A DNA stretch of 64,000 nucleotides from an uncultured Bacteroidales bacterium. GTDB lineage: Bacteria; Bacteroidota; Bacteroidia; Bacteroidales; Bacteroidaceae. The DNA lies in the NCBI GenBank assembly GCA_902781515.1, contig CACZJU010000010.1:1-64000 (forward strand), in the 5' to 3' direction. Under the pieces are notes generated by a model. That model was not told where the DNA came from. It saw nothing but the letters and a program-made list of their open reading frames with translations, and ran no database searches. A program made the translations under genes and the position numbers. Numbering within the stretch: position 1 is the first letter of the stretch; every line of letters starts with the position of its first letter. This document shows, piece after piece, positions 33,439-41,036 of the stretch.

Positions 33439-35274
33439 ATGGCAAACAGGACATTTGGCTGGGTGCAGAACCCTTCTTCCACAGAAACGCTGAGAGACAT
33501 ACTTGCACTATTTGTGCCAGGTTCGGAATTCCATAAATATATGGTAAATGAAAGGCTTCCCCTTTTGGCAAGTGCAGGTCTTTTCAAATCGGCTGACCTG
33601 TATATGAGGTTCCAGAAAATACTAAGAAGTGACAAGCCTATTGCATTTGAAGTCCTAAAAGGTACTGGAGCTGGTGGGGAAAGCCGTTCAAAGGCAAAAT
33701 GCTCGGGTCTTGCACAGGCAGCCGTAACAGGTCAGCAATTCAAAAAATATGTTGTAGATGGGCGGGAAATCAGAATAAAAAAACCTTACACTGACGATTG
33801 GACTGCAGACGGTTTCCTAAGATGGGCCGTTTCATTAGGATTTCTTGATTATAATTACTCAGACGATACGTGCCAGATAACAAAAGAAGGAAGAATATTT
33901 GTTAACGCTCAGACGAATAGAGATAAAAACGCAATTCTCGGCCAAGCCTTTCTTTCATACCCGCCAGTATGCAGGGTGCTCGGATTATTGATTCGATATG
34001 GCCATCTTACCAAATTTGAAATAGGTTCTAAATTGGGCTTTACCGACGAAGCGGGTTTCACTTCTATTCCACAAAACATCTGGGTACAAGCATACGAAGA
34101 GGCAGATGACGATGAGGAGAAGAGCAAGCTCCGTTCCGATACGGAAGGTTCATCCGACAAATATGCCCGAATGATTTGCGGTTGGTTATCCTCTATCGGT
34201 TGGGTTAGAAAAAGACCGAAGATGGTAAGGGAAACAATGGGAGCAAGAATTTACAATTGCTCCATTTCCTCTGCTTTTGAGATTACGGCATCAGGAATCT
34301 TAAACTATAATAAAGCATTAGGAAAATCGAAGTGTACGAGAATTCCAAAGATTGTCTATCGTGAAATGCTTGCGAGTAAGGCTTCAGGGGCAAATTATCT
34401 GAGGATGCGTCGTGCCTTGATTCTTGAATTCCTTAGCAATCATAAACCAAGGAGTATAAAGGATATTAAGGATTTCTTGACATCTCGAAAAATCGAAGAA
34501 GAAAGTGCTACTATCAAGGACGACATGATGGGGCTTATCAATATTGGATTGGACATTTATTTTGATGGAACCTACTACACTTTGCACGATAAGATAGAAA
34601 AACTTGTTCCATACCAAGAGAATGTAGCAAAAGAAAACACTGATGCAGCCGTTGTGAAGGACAGGGCGCGTCTAAGACTTCACTATATCGACCACAAGTA
34701 CCTTACTCTTATTGATTACGCGTTCTCTGGTAAGGATAATTCCGAGAACTTTGAAATCTATACAATTGACCTACTAGTCAATGAGTTGTCATTCAATGGA
34801 GTTCACTTGGGTGGGACACGTAAGCCCGATGGCATATTCTTCGATGAACACAACGGAGTAATAATTGACAACAAAGCCTATTCCAAGGGATTTACTATAA
34901 CCCGAGGAATGGCAGACGAGATGATTCGCTATGTCCAGGAAAATAATGACCGTAATCCGGAACGCAACTCTAACCAGTGGTGGCTGAACTTTGACGAGAG
35001 CGTAAATCATTTCAACTTCGTTTTCATTTCATCACTCTTCAAAGGGGATATACCTCACATGCTGAATAATATAAAACAAAGTACTGGTATAGACGGGTGT
35101 GTGCTGACCGCTGAAAACCTGTTATATTTCGCAGATGCTATCAAATGCGGTGAGCTTCCCCGAAAGAATTTTGTAGAAATGTTTGGCTGCAATGAATCAT
35201 TAGAGCGCAATGCTGTTACTTATCCAATTCAAGAAGAACAATCATTCGCAAAGGCAGCAGATAAAGGGCAGTGA
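33439..35274 (+). CDS. FokI-like type IIS restriction endonuclease
   Basis: A 611-residue protein that follows R.FokI closely along its length: RTFGWVQNP at the start, ADGFLRWAVSLGF, HLTKFEIGSKLGF, EAGFTSIP and SSDKYARMICGWL in the DNA-recognition part, and a C-terminal cleavage domain HLGGTRKPDG, GVIIDNKAY, ADEMIRYVQEN. The PD-(D/E)xK residues are Asp464, Asp477 and Lys479; FokI uses Asp450, Asp467 and Lys469. It is therefore expected to recognise GGATG or a related site and to cut outside it as a dimer. The target is inferred from homology. The two preceding methyltransferases complete the system. Confidence 0.92.
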   Translation: MANRTFGWVQNPSSTETLRDILALFVPGSEFHKYMVNERLPLLASAGLFKSADLYMRFQKILRSDKPIAFEVLKGTGAGGESRSKAKCSGLAQAAVTGQQFKKYVVDGREIRIKKPYTDDWTADGFLRWAVSLGFLDYNYSDDTCQITKEGRIFVNAQTNRDKNAILGQAFLSYPPVCRVLGLLIRYGHLTKFEIGSKLGFTDEAGFTSIPQNIWVQAYEEADDDEEKSKLRSDTEGSSDKYARMICGWLSSIGWVRKRPKMVRETMGARIYNCSISSAFEITASGILNYNKALGKSKCTRIPKIVYREMLASKASGANYLRMRRALILEFLSNHKPRSIKDIKDFLTSRKIEEESATIKDDMMGLINIGLDIYFDGTYYTLHDKIEKLVPYQENVAKENTDAAVVKDRARLRLHYIDHKYLTLIDYAFSGKDNSENFEIYTIDLLVNELSFNGVHLGGTRKPDGIFFDEHNGVIIDNKAYSKGFTITRGMADEMIRYVQENNDRNPERNSNQWWLNFDESVNHFNFVFISSLFKGDIPHMLNNIKQSTGIDGCVLTAENLLYFADAIKCGELPRKNFVEMFGCNESLERNAVTYPIQEEQSFAKAADKGQ

Positions 35275-35334
35275 TGAGAAAATTTTGGAAATATTTGGTA
35301 GTTAAAAATAAACTGTTTAACTTTGTAGCAGCAT

Positions 35335-35461
35335 AAAGTGTCGCCATAGGGCAAGAGCCCCGTTTGTATCGGCAAGCGACTTGCTAATGAGCACACTCTT
35401 TAAGCTCCGTCTAAGATAAGAGCCCCGTTCGTATCGGCAAGCGACTTGTTAAGACGGAGTT
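35335..35461. repeat. Two tandem stem-loops sharing a 31-nt core
   Basis: The cores at 35353-35383 and 35418-35448 (both run from AAGAGCCCCGTT to CAAGCGACTTG) differ at one base. Each lies inside its own stem: AAAGTGT with ACACTCTTT (35335-35341, 35393-35401) and CTCCGTCT with AGACGGAG (35405-35412, 35452-35459). The stems differ in sequence while the cores are kept. Each core can also form a CAAG-CGA-CTTG hairpin. They lie between the convergent ends of the FokI-like gene and the next gene, filling the 189-base gap. Function unknown. Confidence 0.75.
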
Positions 35462-35463
35462 TC

Positions 35464-35913
35464 TTATTTTCTCAATTCGTCTGCTGCTTCGGCAAAGGTG
35501 TGCTCGTTGATAATCGCGTATGGTTTATAGATGTCACCATCTGCCAAGCGACGCATACAAAGAATCGTACGGCAACCTAATTCTCGACTGAAATAGGCAA
35601 AGTATGCACTCTCAAAGTGTTTATTTTCGGCAACAGGTCTCCATCCAAGGTATGTAGCCTTTGCAAGGTAGCCGGGAATGTCTTTTGCCAATGCGTTCTT
35701 GATTGCATTAAACTTATCATCACCGACGTTTTTGCTGACAATGGTTTTGAGATCACTCTTCGTGATTTCTACTCGCATCGTTATCTCATTGGTAATGATA
35801 AACCGCAATGGGCAGCCTTTCAGAAGTTCCGCTTGCTGCAGTACTTCCTCCCTGATACGTTTACTTTCCTTGTAATAGTCTTCCGATGTCCGTTTCTGCA
35901 TCTCTAAATTCAT
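35464..35913 (-). CDS. Hypothetical protein (149 residues)
   Basis: A 149-residue protein starting MNLEMQKRTSEDYYKESKRI. The N-terminal half is helical and charged. The C-terminal half has short strands (YFAYFSRELGCRTILCMRRL, then YKPYAIINEHTF). No family recognised; the C-terminal half loosely recalls small domains of phage or conjugative polyvalent proteins, which is only an impression. It converges on the FokI-like gene, with the tandem stem-loops at its 3' end, which may act as its terminator or as a partner RNA. Confidence 0.55.
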   Translation of the reverse strand: MNLEMQKRTSEDYYKESKRIREEVLQQAELLKGCPLRFIITNEITMRVEITKSDLKTIVSKNVGDDKFNAIKNALAKDIPGYLAKATYLGWRPVAENKHFESAYFAYFSRELGCRTILCMRRLADGDIYKPYAIINEHTFAEAADELRK

Positions 35914-36021
35914 TCGTTATGCAAAGATACGAGATTTTTATTTGAATAGAATAATTCTCGGATGGAAATGTTTGGAGCGGATGCCGCTTTTTTGTACTTT
36001 TGCGCTTCAAAACAAAATACC

Positions 36022-36573
36022 ATGAAACAGAAGGATGCTATTATAGAGGCTATGAATCAGCTTGGCGGCAGGGCTAAGATGGGCGAGATATGCAAACGGG
36101 CACGCCTGCTAGGCAACTTCAGTGGCAGTCGGAAACCTGATGCCACAATTAGAAATTGCATATACCGGAATCCGTTGATTTTCCGTCCCTCGCAGCCCGA
36201 AGGTTGGTGGGAACTTGCTTCGTATCAGGAGGCAATAGTCACACGCGATAAGCGTATCAAAGAGTTGGAAGATGAGAATTCTCAGCTAAAAGCAATAAAA
36301 ACCGAGGATGCCTTTGTCAAAAAAATGCTGAAAGAAACGAAGAAACGGTTTAAGCATGAGAGTGAGCGCAACAAGGCTGTAGCTGTCAGCCAGATATTAG
36401 CTTGGGCTGGACGCGAAGACGCCTCTGAGAATATTGACGAATGGCTTGAAGGGAAGGAAACCCCATTCATAGCTGTTAATGGCGATTATGTAATCAGCAA
36501 GCATGTTGATAATGAAATAGATAATATTGAAGCTGGAGGTACAGGTGTTAATTTAACCAAAGAAAATGATTGA
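36022..36573 (+). CDS. Hypothetical protein with HARE-HTH-like N-terminus
   Basis: About 183 residues from ATG 36022. The first 75 residues (KDAIIEAMNQLGGRAKMGEI and the later RNCIYRNP, EGWWEL) resemble the HARE-HTH/winged-helix domain seen in restriction and chromatin proteins. A coiled coil follows (RIKELEDENSQLKAIK). The C-terminus carries a motif, GDYVISKHVDNEIDNIEAGG, that is echoed in the next protein. A promoter-like TACTTTTG lies at 35995-36002. It overlaps the next gene by 8 bases. DNA binding is inferred. Confidence 0.5.
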   Translation: MKQKDAIIEAMNQLGGRAKMGEICKRARLLGNFSGSRKPDATIRNCIYRNPLIFRPSQPEGWWELASYQEAIVTRDKRIKELEDENSQLKAIKTEDAFVKKMLKETKKRFKHESERNKAVAVSQILAWAGREDASENIDEWLEGKETPFIAVNGDYVISKHVDNEIDNIEAGGTGVNLTKEND

Positions 36574-37090
36574 TATGAAACATGAAGACCTACAGAAGAC
36601 GTTAGAGGCGTTAGGCAAAGGAGGAATAACGGTGAACGGCGACCTTGTGCTGGAGAAGCATGTTGAACACGAGGTGGGTAATGTGGAGGCCGGAGGAATC
36701 GGCATCCAGATTGTGAATGGTGGGCAAACTGCTCCCATGACAACTGGTGACAAGGATATAAAGTCGGCACTCGAAGCGTTGCAGGAAGCCAAAGAGGACA
36801 ATGGTGAGTATATCATGCACGACTACGACCAATGGTATGCTGTTTTTCGTGTTCTATCCCAATTCTGCGGATATCCAGCCAAACCAAAAGATTTTGAAAC
36901 GACAATGAAGAATATCGGTGCAGACGATTTCCGACTGCCTTGCCGATACGAGAATTTCAGGAAGGTAGCACTCAACAAAATTCCTCAAAATGTTGCCCTG
37001 TGGCGACAGTACCAGAATTCTGCAGACCAATATTCCCTAAAGCAAATAAAGGTGGCTGTTAAGTTGATGGATTTGCTTCATTTAGAATAG
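36566..37090 (+). CDS. Hypothetical protein sharing a motif with its neighbour
   Basis: A 174-residue protein. Near its N-terminus, GDLVLEKHVEHEVGNVEAGG matches the C-terminal GDYVISKHVDNEIDNIEAGG of the preceding protein, with conserved Gly-Asp, Lys-His-Val, Glu, Asn and Glu-Ala-Gly-Gly. The rest (YDQWYAVFRVLSQFCGYPAK and a basic C-terminal helix region) is not recognised. The shared motif between coupled genes suggests the two proteins bind the same partner or each other. It ends just before a strong terminator. Confidence 0.5.
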   Translation: MIDMKHEDLQKTLEALGKGGITVNGDLVLEKHVEHEVGNVEAGGIGIQIVNGGQTAPMTTGDKDIKSALEALQEAKEDNGEYIMHDYDQWYAVFRVLSQFCGYPAKPKDFETTMKNIGADDFRLPCRYENFRKVALNKIPQNVALWRQYQNSADQYSLKQIKVAVKLMDLLHLE

Positions 37091-37140
37091 AGTAAAGACA
37101 GGGGTTTTCCCCATATCGTTCCCATTTTCCCAAAGTCATT

Positions 37141-37176
37141 CCCAACTCAGATTTTCTCTGGGTTGGGCTTTTTTTA
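37141..37176 (+). terminator. Intrinsic terminator
   Basis: CCCAACTCAG pairs with CTGGGTTGGG around an A/T-rich loop, followed by a run of seven Ts. It ends the two-gene unit at 36022-37090. A complementary copy of one arm, CTGAGTTGG, recurs at 37251-37259 in the leader that follows. Confidence 0.8.
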
Positions 37177-37351
37177 TGTCGTAATTTTGCATCGGAAATC
37201 AAAAATCACTAACAAGGTCGCACTAAGGACGCGACACAAATTACACTAATCTGAGTTGGAGTGAGGAGATTCATATGAGCACCCAGAATTCGTGAGTTCA
37301 AGGTGTTGGCGCCAAAATCTGAATGCTTCTTCTCGCAAAAACTCAACAAAA
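37177..37351 (+). promoter_or_regulatory. Promoter and long leader of the DUF3987 operon
   Basis: A TAATTTTG box near 37182-37189 directly follows the terminator. The 160-base leader after it contains a GTCGC/GCGAC hairpin (about 37217-37235) and a TTGGCGCCAA palindrome (about 37309-37318), and no convincing gene. It may be a control region for the genes at 37352-39845. Confidence 0.4.
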
Positions 37352-37726
37352 ATGCAAAAGAGAACAATTATGAGTGGTAAGACCACTTACTATGAGAGTG
37401 AAAACGGAGTACATTACGCACAGTTCGATTCCGACTGCGAATTGCCGATGCTGAGCCGACTGGAGTTCTGCGCCACAGTGCGCCGACTGGAGAACGGAAC
37501 GCTGCAACTGCAACCGAAATTCAAAGGACGCAAGTCCCGCTCGCGAGCCATCACGCTGTTCCGCACACGCCACATCTGTGTGTCGCTGGGCATAGACAGG
37601 AGAGTGCGCATTATGTTGTCGGCTCCCGAGAGTGATATAAGGAATTTACCCCTCTACATAATGGAGGAAGTGCCGCAGGTGGTGAACTATATCTATGAGT
37701 TCAATGAAAAAATTAAAAACTTTTAG
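37352..37726 (+). CDS. Hypothetical protein of the DUF3987 operon
   Basis: About 124 residues; ATG 37352 or 37370 (MSGKTTYYESENGVHYAQFD) are the likely starts. It is rich in Arg and short strands (FCATVRRLENGTLQLQPKFK, KSRSRAITLFRTRHICVSLG), suggesting a small basic beta-sheet protein that could bind nucleic acid. No family recognised. It is followed after 2 bases by another small protein and then by the DUF3987 gene, all on the same strand, so a joint role in DNA processing is possible. Confidence 0.55.
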   Translation: MQKRTIMSGKTTYYESENGVHYAQFDSDCELPMLSRLEFCATVRRLENGTLQLQPKFKGRKSRSRAITLFRTRHICVSLGIDRRVRIMLSAPESDIRNLPLYIMEEVPQVVNYIYEFNEKIKNF

Positions 37727-37728
37727 AT

Positions 37729-38004
37729 ATGGGAGCAATGATATGCAAAGTGGTGAGCCAGTCGCCGGTGGTGATGGTTCAATCGAGAAAGCAGGAGGTG
37801 GGCCAAATGGCAAAGAGTACTCTGCGACTGAAAGAGGTAGGCAGCGCAAACGAATTCCTGTGTACACTGCTTGGTGGGATTGCCGAGTTCCAGTTCGAGT
37901 CAGGGCAAATCGTGACCGTAGGACTGCGCTTTACGGTTCGTGATGGGACCAACGGTGGGCAGTATCAGGACATTACCGCGAGTGACATAGTCTTACTAAC
38001 GTAA
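37729..38004 (+). CDS. Small OB-fold-like hypothetical protein
   Basis: A 91-residue protein starting MGAMICKVVSQSPVVMVQSR. Its beta-rich end (FESGQIVTVGLRFTVRDGTN then QYQDITASDIVLL) resembles the last strands of small single-stranded-DNA-binding or DUF3127-like OB folds. The position just upstream of a primase/helicase-like gene fits an SSB-like partner, but this is inference only. Start ATG at 37729 follows the previous stop by 2 bases. Confidence 0.45.
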   Translation: MGAMICKVVSQSPVVMVQSRKQEVGQMAKSTLRLKEVGSANEFLCTLLGGIAEFQFESGQIVTVGLRFTVRDGTNGGQYQDITASDIVLLT

Positions 38005-38041
38005 TTCACAATTCATAATGCACAATTCACAATTAAATATT

Positions 38042-39436
38042 ATGGAACAGGAAAATATTCAATCTTCATTATTAAATCTTCAATGTAAGAAGATGCCGCA
38101 AGGTGTGCGCGAGAGCATAGAGGCTGTTGACCCAGGAGCGGAAATGACCGTTATAACTGCCATTTGTCCTTGCATAGGGGCACTGGCAACAGGTGTGAGA
38201 CTGGATGTCCACGGGGAGAAAAAGGGGCTGAACCTTATTTCCTATATCGCTGGCGAATTTGGCAGCGGAAAGGGTAAGATAGACCCTGTGGTGGATGCTT
38301 GGATGGGCGAATTGCAGGCACTGGACGATATGTATGACGAGCAGGAGAAGGAGTGGCGCAAAAAGAAGAAGGCGGCACTGAACAAGAAGGAACAGCCAGA
38401 GGAACCGCTGCTGCCCATCCGCAACCTGACGCTGAACAACACCGTGGCGAATCTGGCTCAGCAACTTGAAAACACGGAGGGCAAACACGCCTTTTCGTTC
38501 ACGCCAGAGGCCGATACTGTGGCGCAGAAGTGGAAATCCTCGATGAGCGATTTCTCGGTGATGCTGCGACAAGGCTACGACGGCTCGAAGTATGAACGCA
38601 AGGCAAGAAGCTTGGATGCCGTGAACGTGAAGATTAAGCAGTTGCTGTGGAACGTGACGATGTGTGGCACTCCCGATGCCCTGTACCGTGTGGTGACGAA
38701 CTACACAGACGGACTGCAGAGCCGCATAGCCATTGCACGCACACCGGACAACACCTTCAGTCCGTTGGAGGAAAGGAACAACACTATGAACGAACGGTTG
38801 GCGATGAAGATTCAGCAAGTGGCACATCTGTTGCCACTGATGGCGGGCGAGGTGGTGCTGCCGAAACTGGAGGCTCGTGGACGTGAGTGGCTGGAACGCG
38901 TCAGACTGGAGACGATGATGAACGACGATCGTGTGCAAGCCCGTCAGCGCATACGCATCTGTGTGACAACCCAACGAATGGTGTGCTGCCTGATGCTCTG
39001 TCAGGTATGCGAGAAGCTGATAAAAAACCACGGGCTTAGCGGTGCAGAGGCTCGACTGAAGCAATGCCCGAATCTGTGGAAGGAAATGCTCTTGAAGGCG
39101 CAGACTCCAACAATGCTGGACCTCTACGACACGATTGCCGACTACCTGCTGGACAACGCCCTCTTCTTCTTCCGCGACCGCATAGAAAAGGCCTACAAAA
39201 GCCGTAACTATGCAGGCTATGCGAATGGGGAGAGAGTGAAACGTGGTAAGAATGATACTATTTTCGAACGATTGGATTTCCAATTCTCCTTTGAACAAGC
39301 AATGCAAAATGCCGTAATGGTAAAGGGTGCTGATGTCACTCACAACAGCATAAAGCAGATGCTCAAGAACTGGAAAAATCAGAGGCTTATAGAACAAACT
39401 GAAGACGGAAAGTTTAAGAAACTGAGAAATGGATAG
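38042..39436 (+). CDS. DUF3987 primase/helicase-like protein
   Basis: About 464 residues from ATG 38042. The N-terminal part resembles DUF3987: VITAICPCIGALATGVRLDV, then a P-loop-like AGEFGSGKGKID, a charged coil, FSFTPEADTVAQKW and QSRIAIARTP. The family occurs at the C-terminal half of phage and plasmid primases. Here no TOPRIM or BT4734-type primase domain is fused, so it is a stand-alone ATPase-like part. It contains the same TGTCA words at its end (39436-39457) as the iteron region upstream of the HU gene. Probably part of a replication or mobilisation module. Confidence 0.75.
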   Translation: MEQENIQSSLLNLQCKKMPQGVRESIEAVDPGAEMTVITAICPCIGALATGVRLDVHGEKKGLNLISYIAGEFGSGKGKIDPVVDAWMGELQALDDMYDEQEKEWRKKKKAALNKKEQPEEPLLPIRNLTLNNTVANLAQQLENTEGKHAFSFTPEADTVAQKWKSSMSDFSVMLRQGYDGSKYERKARSLDAVNVKIKQLLWNVTMCGTPDALYRVVTNYTDGLQSRIAIARTPDNTFSPLEERNNTMNERLAMKIQQVAHLLPLMAGEVVLPKLEARGREWLERVRLETMMNDDRVQARQRIRICVTTQRMVCCLMLCQVCEKLIKNHGLSGAEARLKQCPNLWKEMLLKAQTPTMLDLYDTIADYLLDNALFFFRDRIEKAYKSRNYAGYANGERVKRGKNDTIFERLDFQFSFEQAMQNAVMVKGADVTHNSIKQMLKNWKNQRLIEQTEDGKFKKLRNG

Positions 39437-39845
39437 TGTCATTTGGTGTCAAAGTCAAAATGTCAAAATCGAAAATTCACAAGAATGTTTCGTGCAGCTC
39501 TGGCTACGGCTGGAGCGCACGAGGCAGCTCCTCGAAGGGCAACGCAAGAGATTCTGCATTCGTAACATCTTGCGGTCGTGGTTTGGTCTGCGAGCTACTG
39601 ACGACTTCATCTGGGAAGTGTGTCACAAGGCCGTAGTTGACGGAAAGGCTCAGGAGGGATGGAATGAACTGCTTCCGCCCTCGCTCTACCCACGATGTCA
39701 CCGCGAAATCCTGCGAGCTATCGTAGCCGTACGAATGGGCATCGGCATACTGAACGTGAACGTGCATGCACTCGATGCTGCCTACTCCCTCGCCTTTCCA
39801 AACAGCGCTCCGCTGAACATAAGAAAGAAATTAAGAGTTAAGTAA
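39429..39845 (+). CDS. Hypothetical protein, last gene of the DUF3987 operon
   Basis: A 138-residue protein overlapping the DUF3987 gene by 8 bases. It is helical and basic (LWLRLERTRQLLEGQRKRFC, SLYPRCHREILRAIVAVRMG). No family recognised. Translational coupling suggests it acts with the DUF3987 product. Soon after its stop, a partial copy of the boundary repeat (39843-39875) and an AAAGCAGCG/CGCTGCTTT hairpin (39892-39925) mark the island's right edge. Confidence 0.5.
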   Translation: MDSVIWCQSQNVKIENSQECFVQLWLRLERTRQLLEGQRKRFCIRNILRSWFGLRATDDFIWEVCHKAVVDGKAQEGWNELLPPSLYPRCHREILRAIVAVRMGIGILNVNVHALDAAYSLAFPNSAPLNIRKKLRVK

Positions 39846-39956
39846 TCGCGAAGCGCTTTCATAGCGAAGCGGAGAAAGAATTAAGAATGAGAAAAAGCAG
39901 CGGCTCAGGAGGGTCGCTGCTTTGCTTAATCGTATCTCTGAGCCTACTACGTAGTC

Positions 39957-40073
39957 TCGTAATCGCGAAGCGCTTGCGTAGTGAAACGGAGCAAGAAGAT
40001 AGGCTGCATCTTGGAAAAGTTCAAATAAATTTGACTTTTCGCTCGATTTACACTATCTTTGTCAGCGAAATGG
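39957..40073 (+). repeat. Right copy of the promoter-bearing inverted repeat
   Basis: Bases 39957-40011 match 29883-29937 perfectly in reverse orientation; the rest, 40012-40073, is an imperfect match that includes the lptB promoter (TTTTCGCTCGATTTACACTA then TATCTTTG at 40054-40061). A decayed third partial copy is at 39843-39875. Confidence 0.9.
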
Positions 40074-40873
40074 AAGAGAATACAGAGAAATTGACGCTGA
40101 GGAGCGAGGGACTGGTGAAGGTCTATGGTAAGCGAACGGTGGTGAACAACGTATCGTTCGACGTGAGCCAAGGTGAGATTGTGGGCTTGCTGGGACCTAA
40201 CGGGGCAGGTAAGACCACGTCGTTCTACATGACCACTGGTTTGGTGATTCCCAATGCCGGTCACATATATCTTGGTGACGACGAGATAACGAAACTTCCA
40301 GTTTACAAGCGTGCCCGAATGGGTATAGGCTATCTGGCTCAGGAGGCTTCGGTGTTCCGAAAGATGTCGGTGGAGGACAACATCATGAGCGTGCTGGAGA
40401 TGTGTCCAAAACCGGAATCGTTCGAGGGCTCGGCAGCGGAATATCGCCGTTGGAAACTGGAGTCGCTGCTCGATGAGTTCAACCTGCAGAAGATTCGCAA
40501 GAATCTGGGCGACCAGTGCTCGGGTGGTGAACGCCGCCGTACGGAGATTGCCCGTTGTCTGGCTATCAATCCTAAGTTCATAATGCTCGACGAACCGTTT
40601 GCCGGCGTTGACCCGATAGCCGTTGAGGATATTCAGTTCATCGTGTGGAAGTTGCATCATAAGAACATAGGTGTGCTCATCACCGACCACAATGTGGAAG
40701 ACACCCTCTGTATTACCAATCGAGCTTATATGCTTTTCGAGGGACAGATTCTGTTCCACGGTACTCCGCAGGAACTGGCTTCGAACCCTGTGGTGCGCGA
40801 CAAATATCTCACGAATAGCTTTGTTTTGCGCGACAAGGACTTCGAGAAAATGGCTAAAGAACGCGGAGAGTAG
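40070..40873 (+). CDS. lptB: Lipopolysaccharide export ABC ATPase LptB
   Basis: A 267-residue ABC ATPase starting MEENTEKLTLRSEGLVKVYG. Walker A is GPNGAGKTTSF, the signature SGGERRRTEIARCLA, Walker B FIMLDEPFAGVDPIA, and the switch His is in ITDHNVEDT. ERRR after SGG and FAGVDP are LptB hallmarks. It powers LPS transport from the inner membrane with LptF, LptG and LptC. Longer frames reach back to 39887, but that part is encoded by the boundary repeat and promoter, so ATG 40070 is chosen. Confidence 0.93.
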   Translation: MEENTEKLTLRSEGLVKVYGKRTVVNNVSFDVSQGEIVGLLGPNGAGKTTSFYMTTGLVIPNAGHIYLGDDEITKLPVYKRARMGIGYLAQEASVFRKMSVEDNIMSVLEMCPKPESFEGSAAEYRRWKLESLLDEFNLQKIRKNLGDQCSGGERRRTEIARCLAINPKFIMLDEPFAGVDPIAVEDIQFIVWKLHHKNIGVLITDHNVEDTLCITNRAYMLFEGQILFHGTPQELASNPVVRDKYLTNSFVLRDKDFEKMAKERGE

Positions 40874-40894
40874 CAAATAATTGACAATTGATAA

Positions 40895-40924
40895 TTGATA
40901 ATTGATAATTATTTGTTAATTTTG
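40895..40924 (+). promoter_or_regulatory. Promoter of tRNA-Leu and rlmN
   Basis: TTG at 40895-40897 and TAATTTTG at 40917-40924, about 20 bases apart. Tandem ATTGATA units (40881-40912) make up most of the spacer and upstream DNA. Confidence 0.55.
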
Positions 40925-40936
40925 CAGCGAAGATCT

Positions 40937-41018
40937 GCGCTTGTGGTGGAATTGGTAGACACGCCAGACTTAGGATCTGGTGCCTTCGGGCGTGTAAGTT
41001 CGAGTCTTATCAGGCGTA
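40937..41018 (+). tRNA. tRNA-Leu (anticodon UAG)
   Basis: An 82-base cloverleaf. Acceptor GCGCTTG pairs with CAGGCGT with two G-U pairs. The anticodon stem CCAGA/TCTGG encloses the loop CTTAGGA with anticodon TAG at 40971-40973. A variable arm (GCCTTCGGGC) marks it as class II, and the T-loop reads GTTCGAGTC. It reads CUA and other CUN leucine codons. CA of the 3' end appears encoded. Confidence 0.95.
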
Positions 41019-41036
41019 CATAAACACTTAATTACA

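Noticed and set aside
35353-35452. CRISPR-like pair of 35-bp repeats with a 30-bp spacer
   Set aside because: Only two repeats, with stems that pair outside the repeats, and no cas genes in the window.
35405-35461. Integron attC site
   Set aside because: The arms do not match the GTTRRRY and RYYYAAC core sites, and no integron integrase is present.
38072-39442. 456-codon open frame opposite the DUF3987 gene
   Set aside because: Antisense shadow rich in His, Leu and Gln; the plus-strand DUF3987 motifs are convincing.
30081-39845. Complete prophage or conjugative element
   Set aside because: No integrase, terminase, capsid, relaxase or tra genes are visible in this interval.
39887-40069. N-terminal extension of LptB
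   Set aside because: The extension is encoded by the boundary repeat and runs through the promoter; LptB family proteins begin near residue 62 of it.
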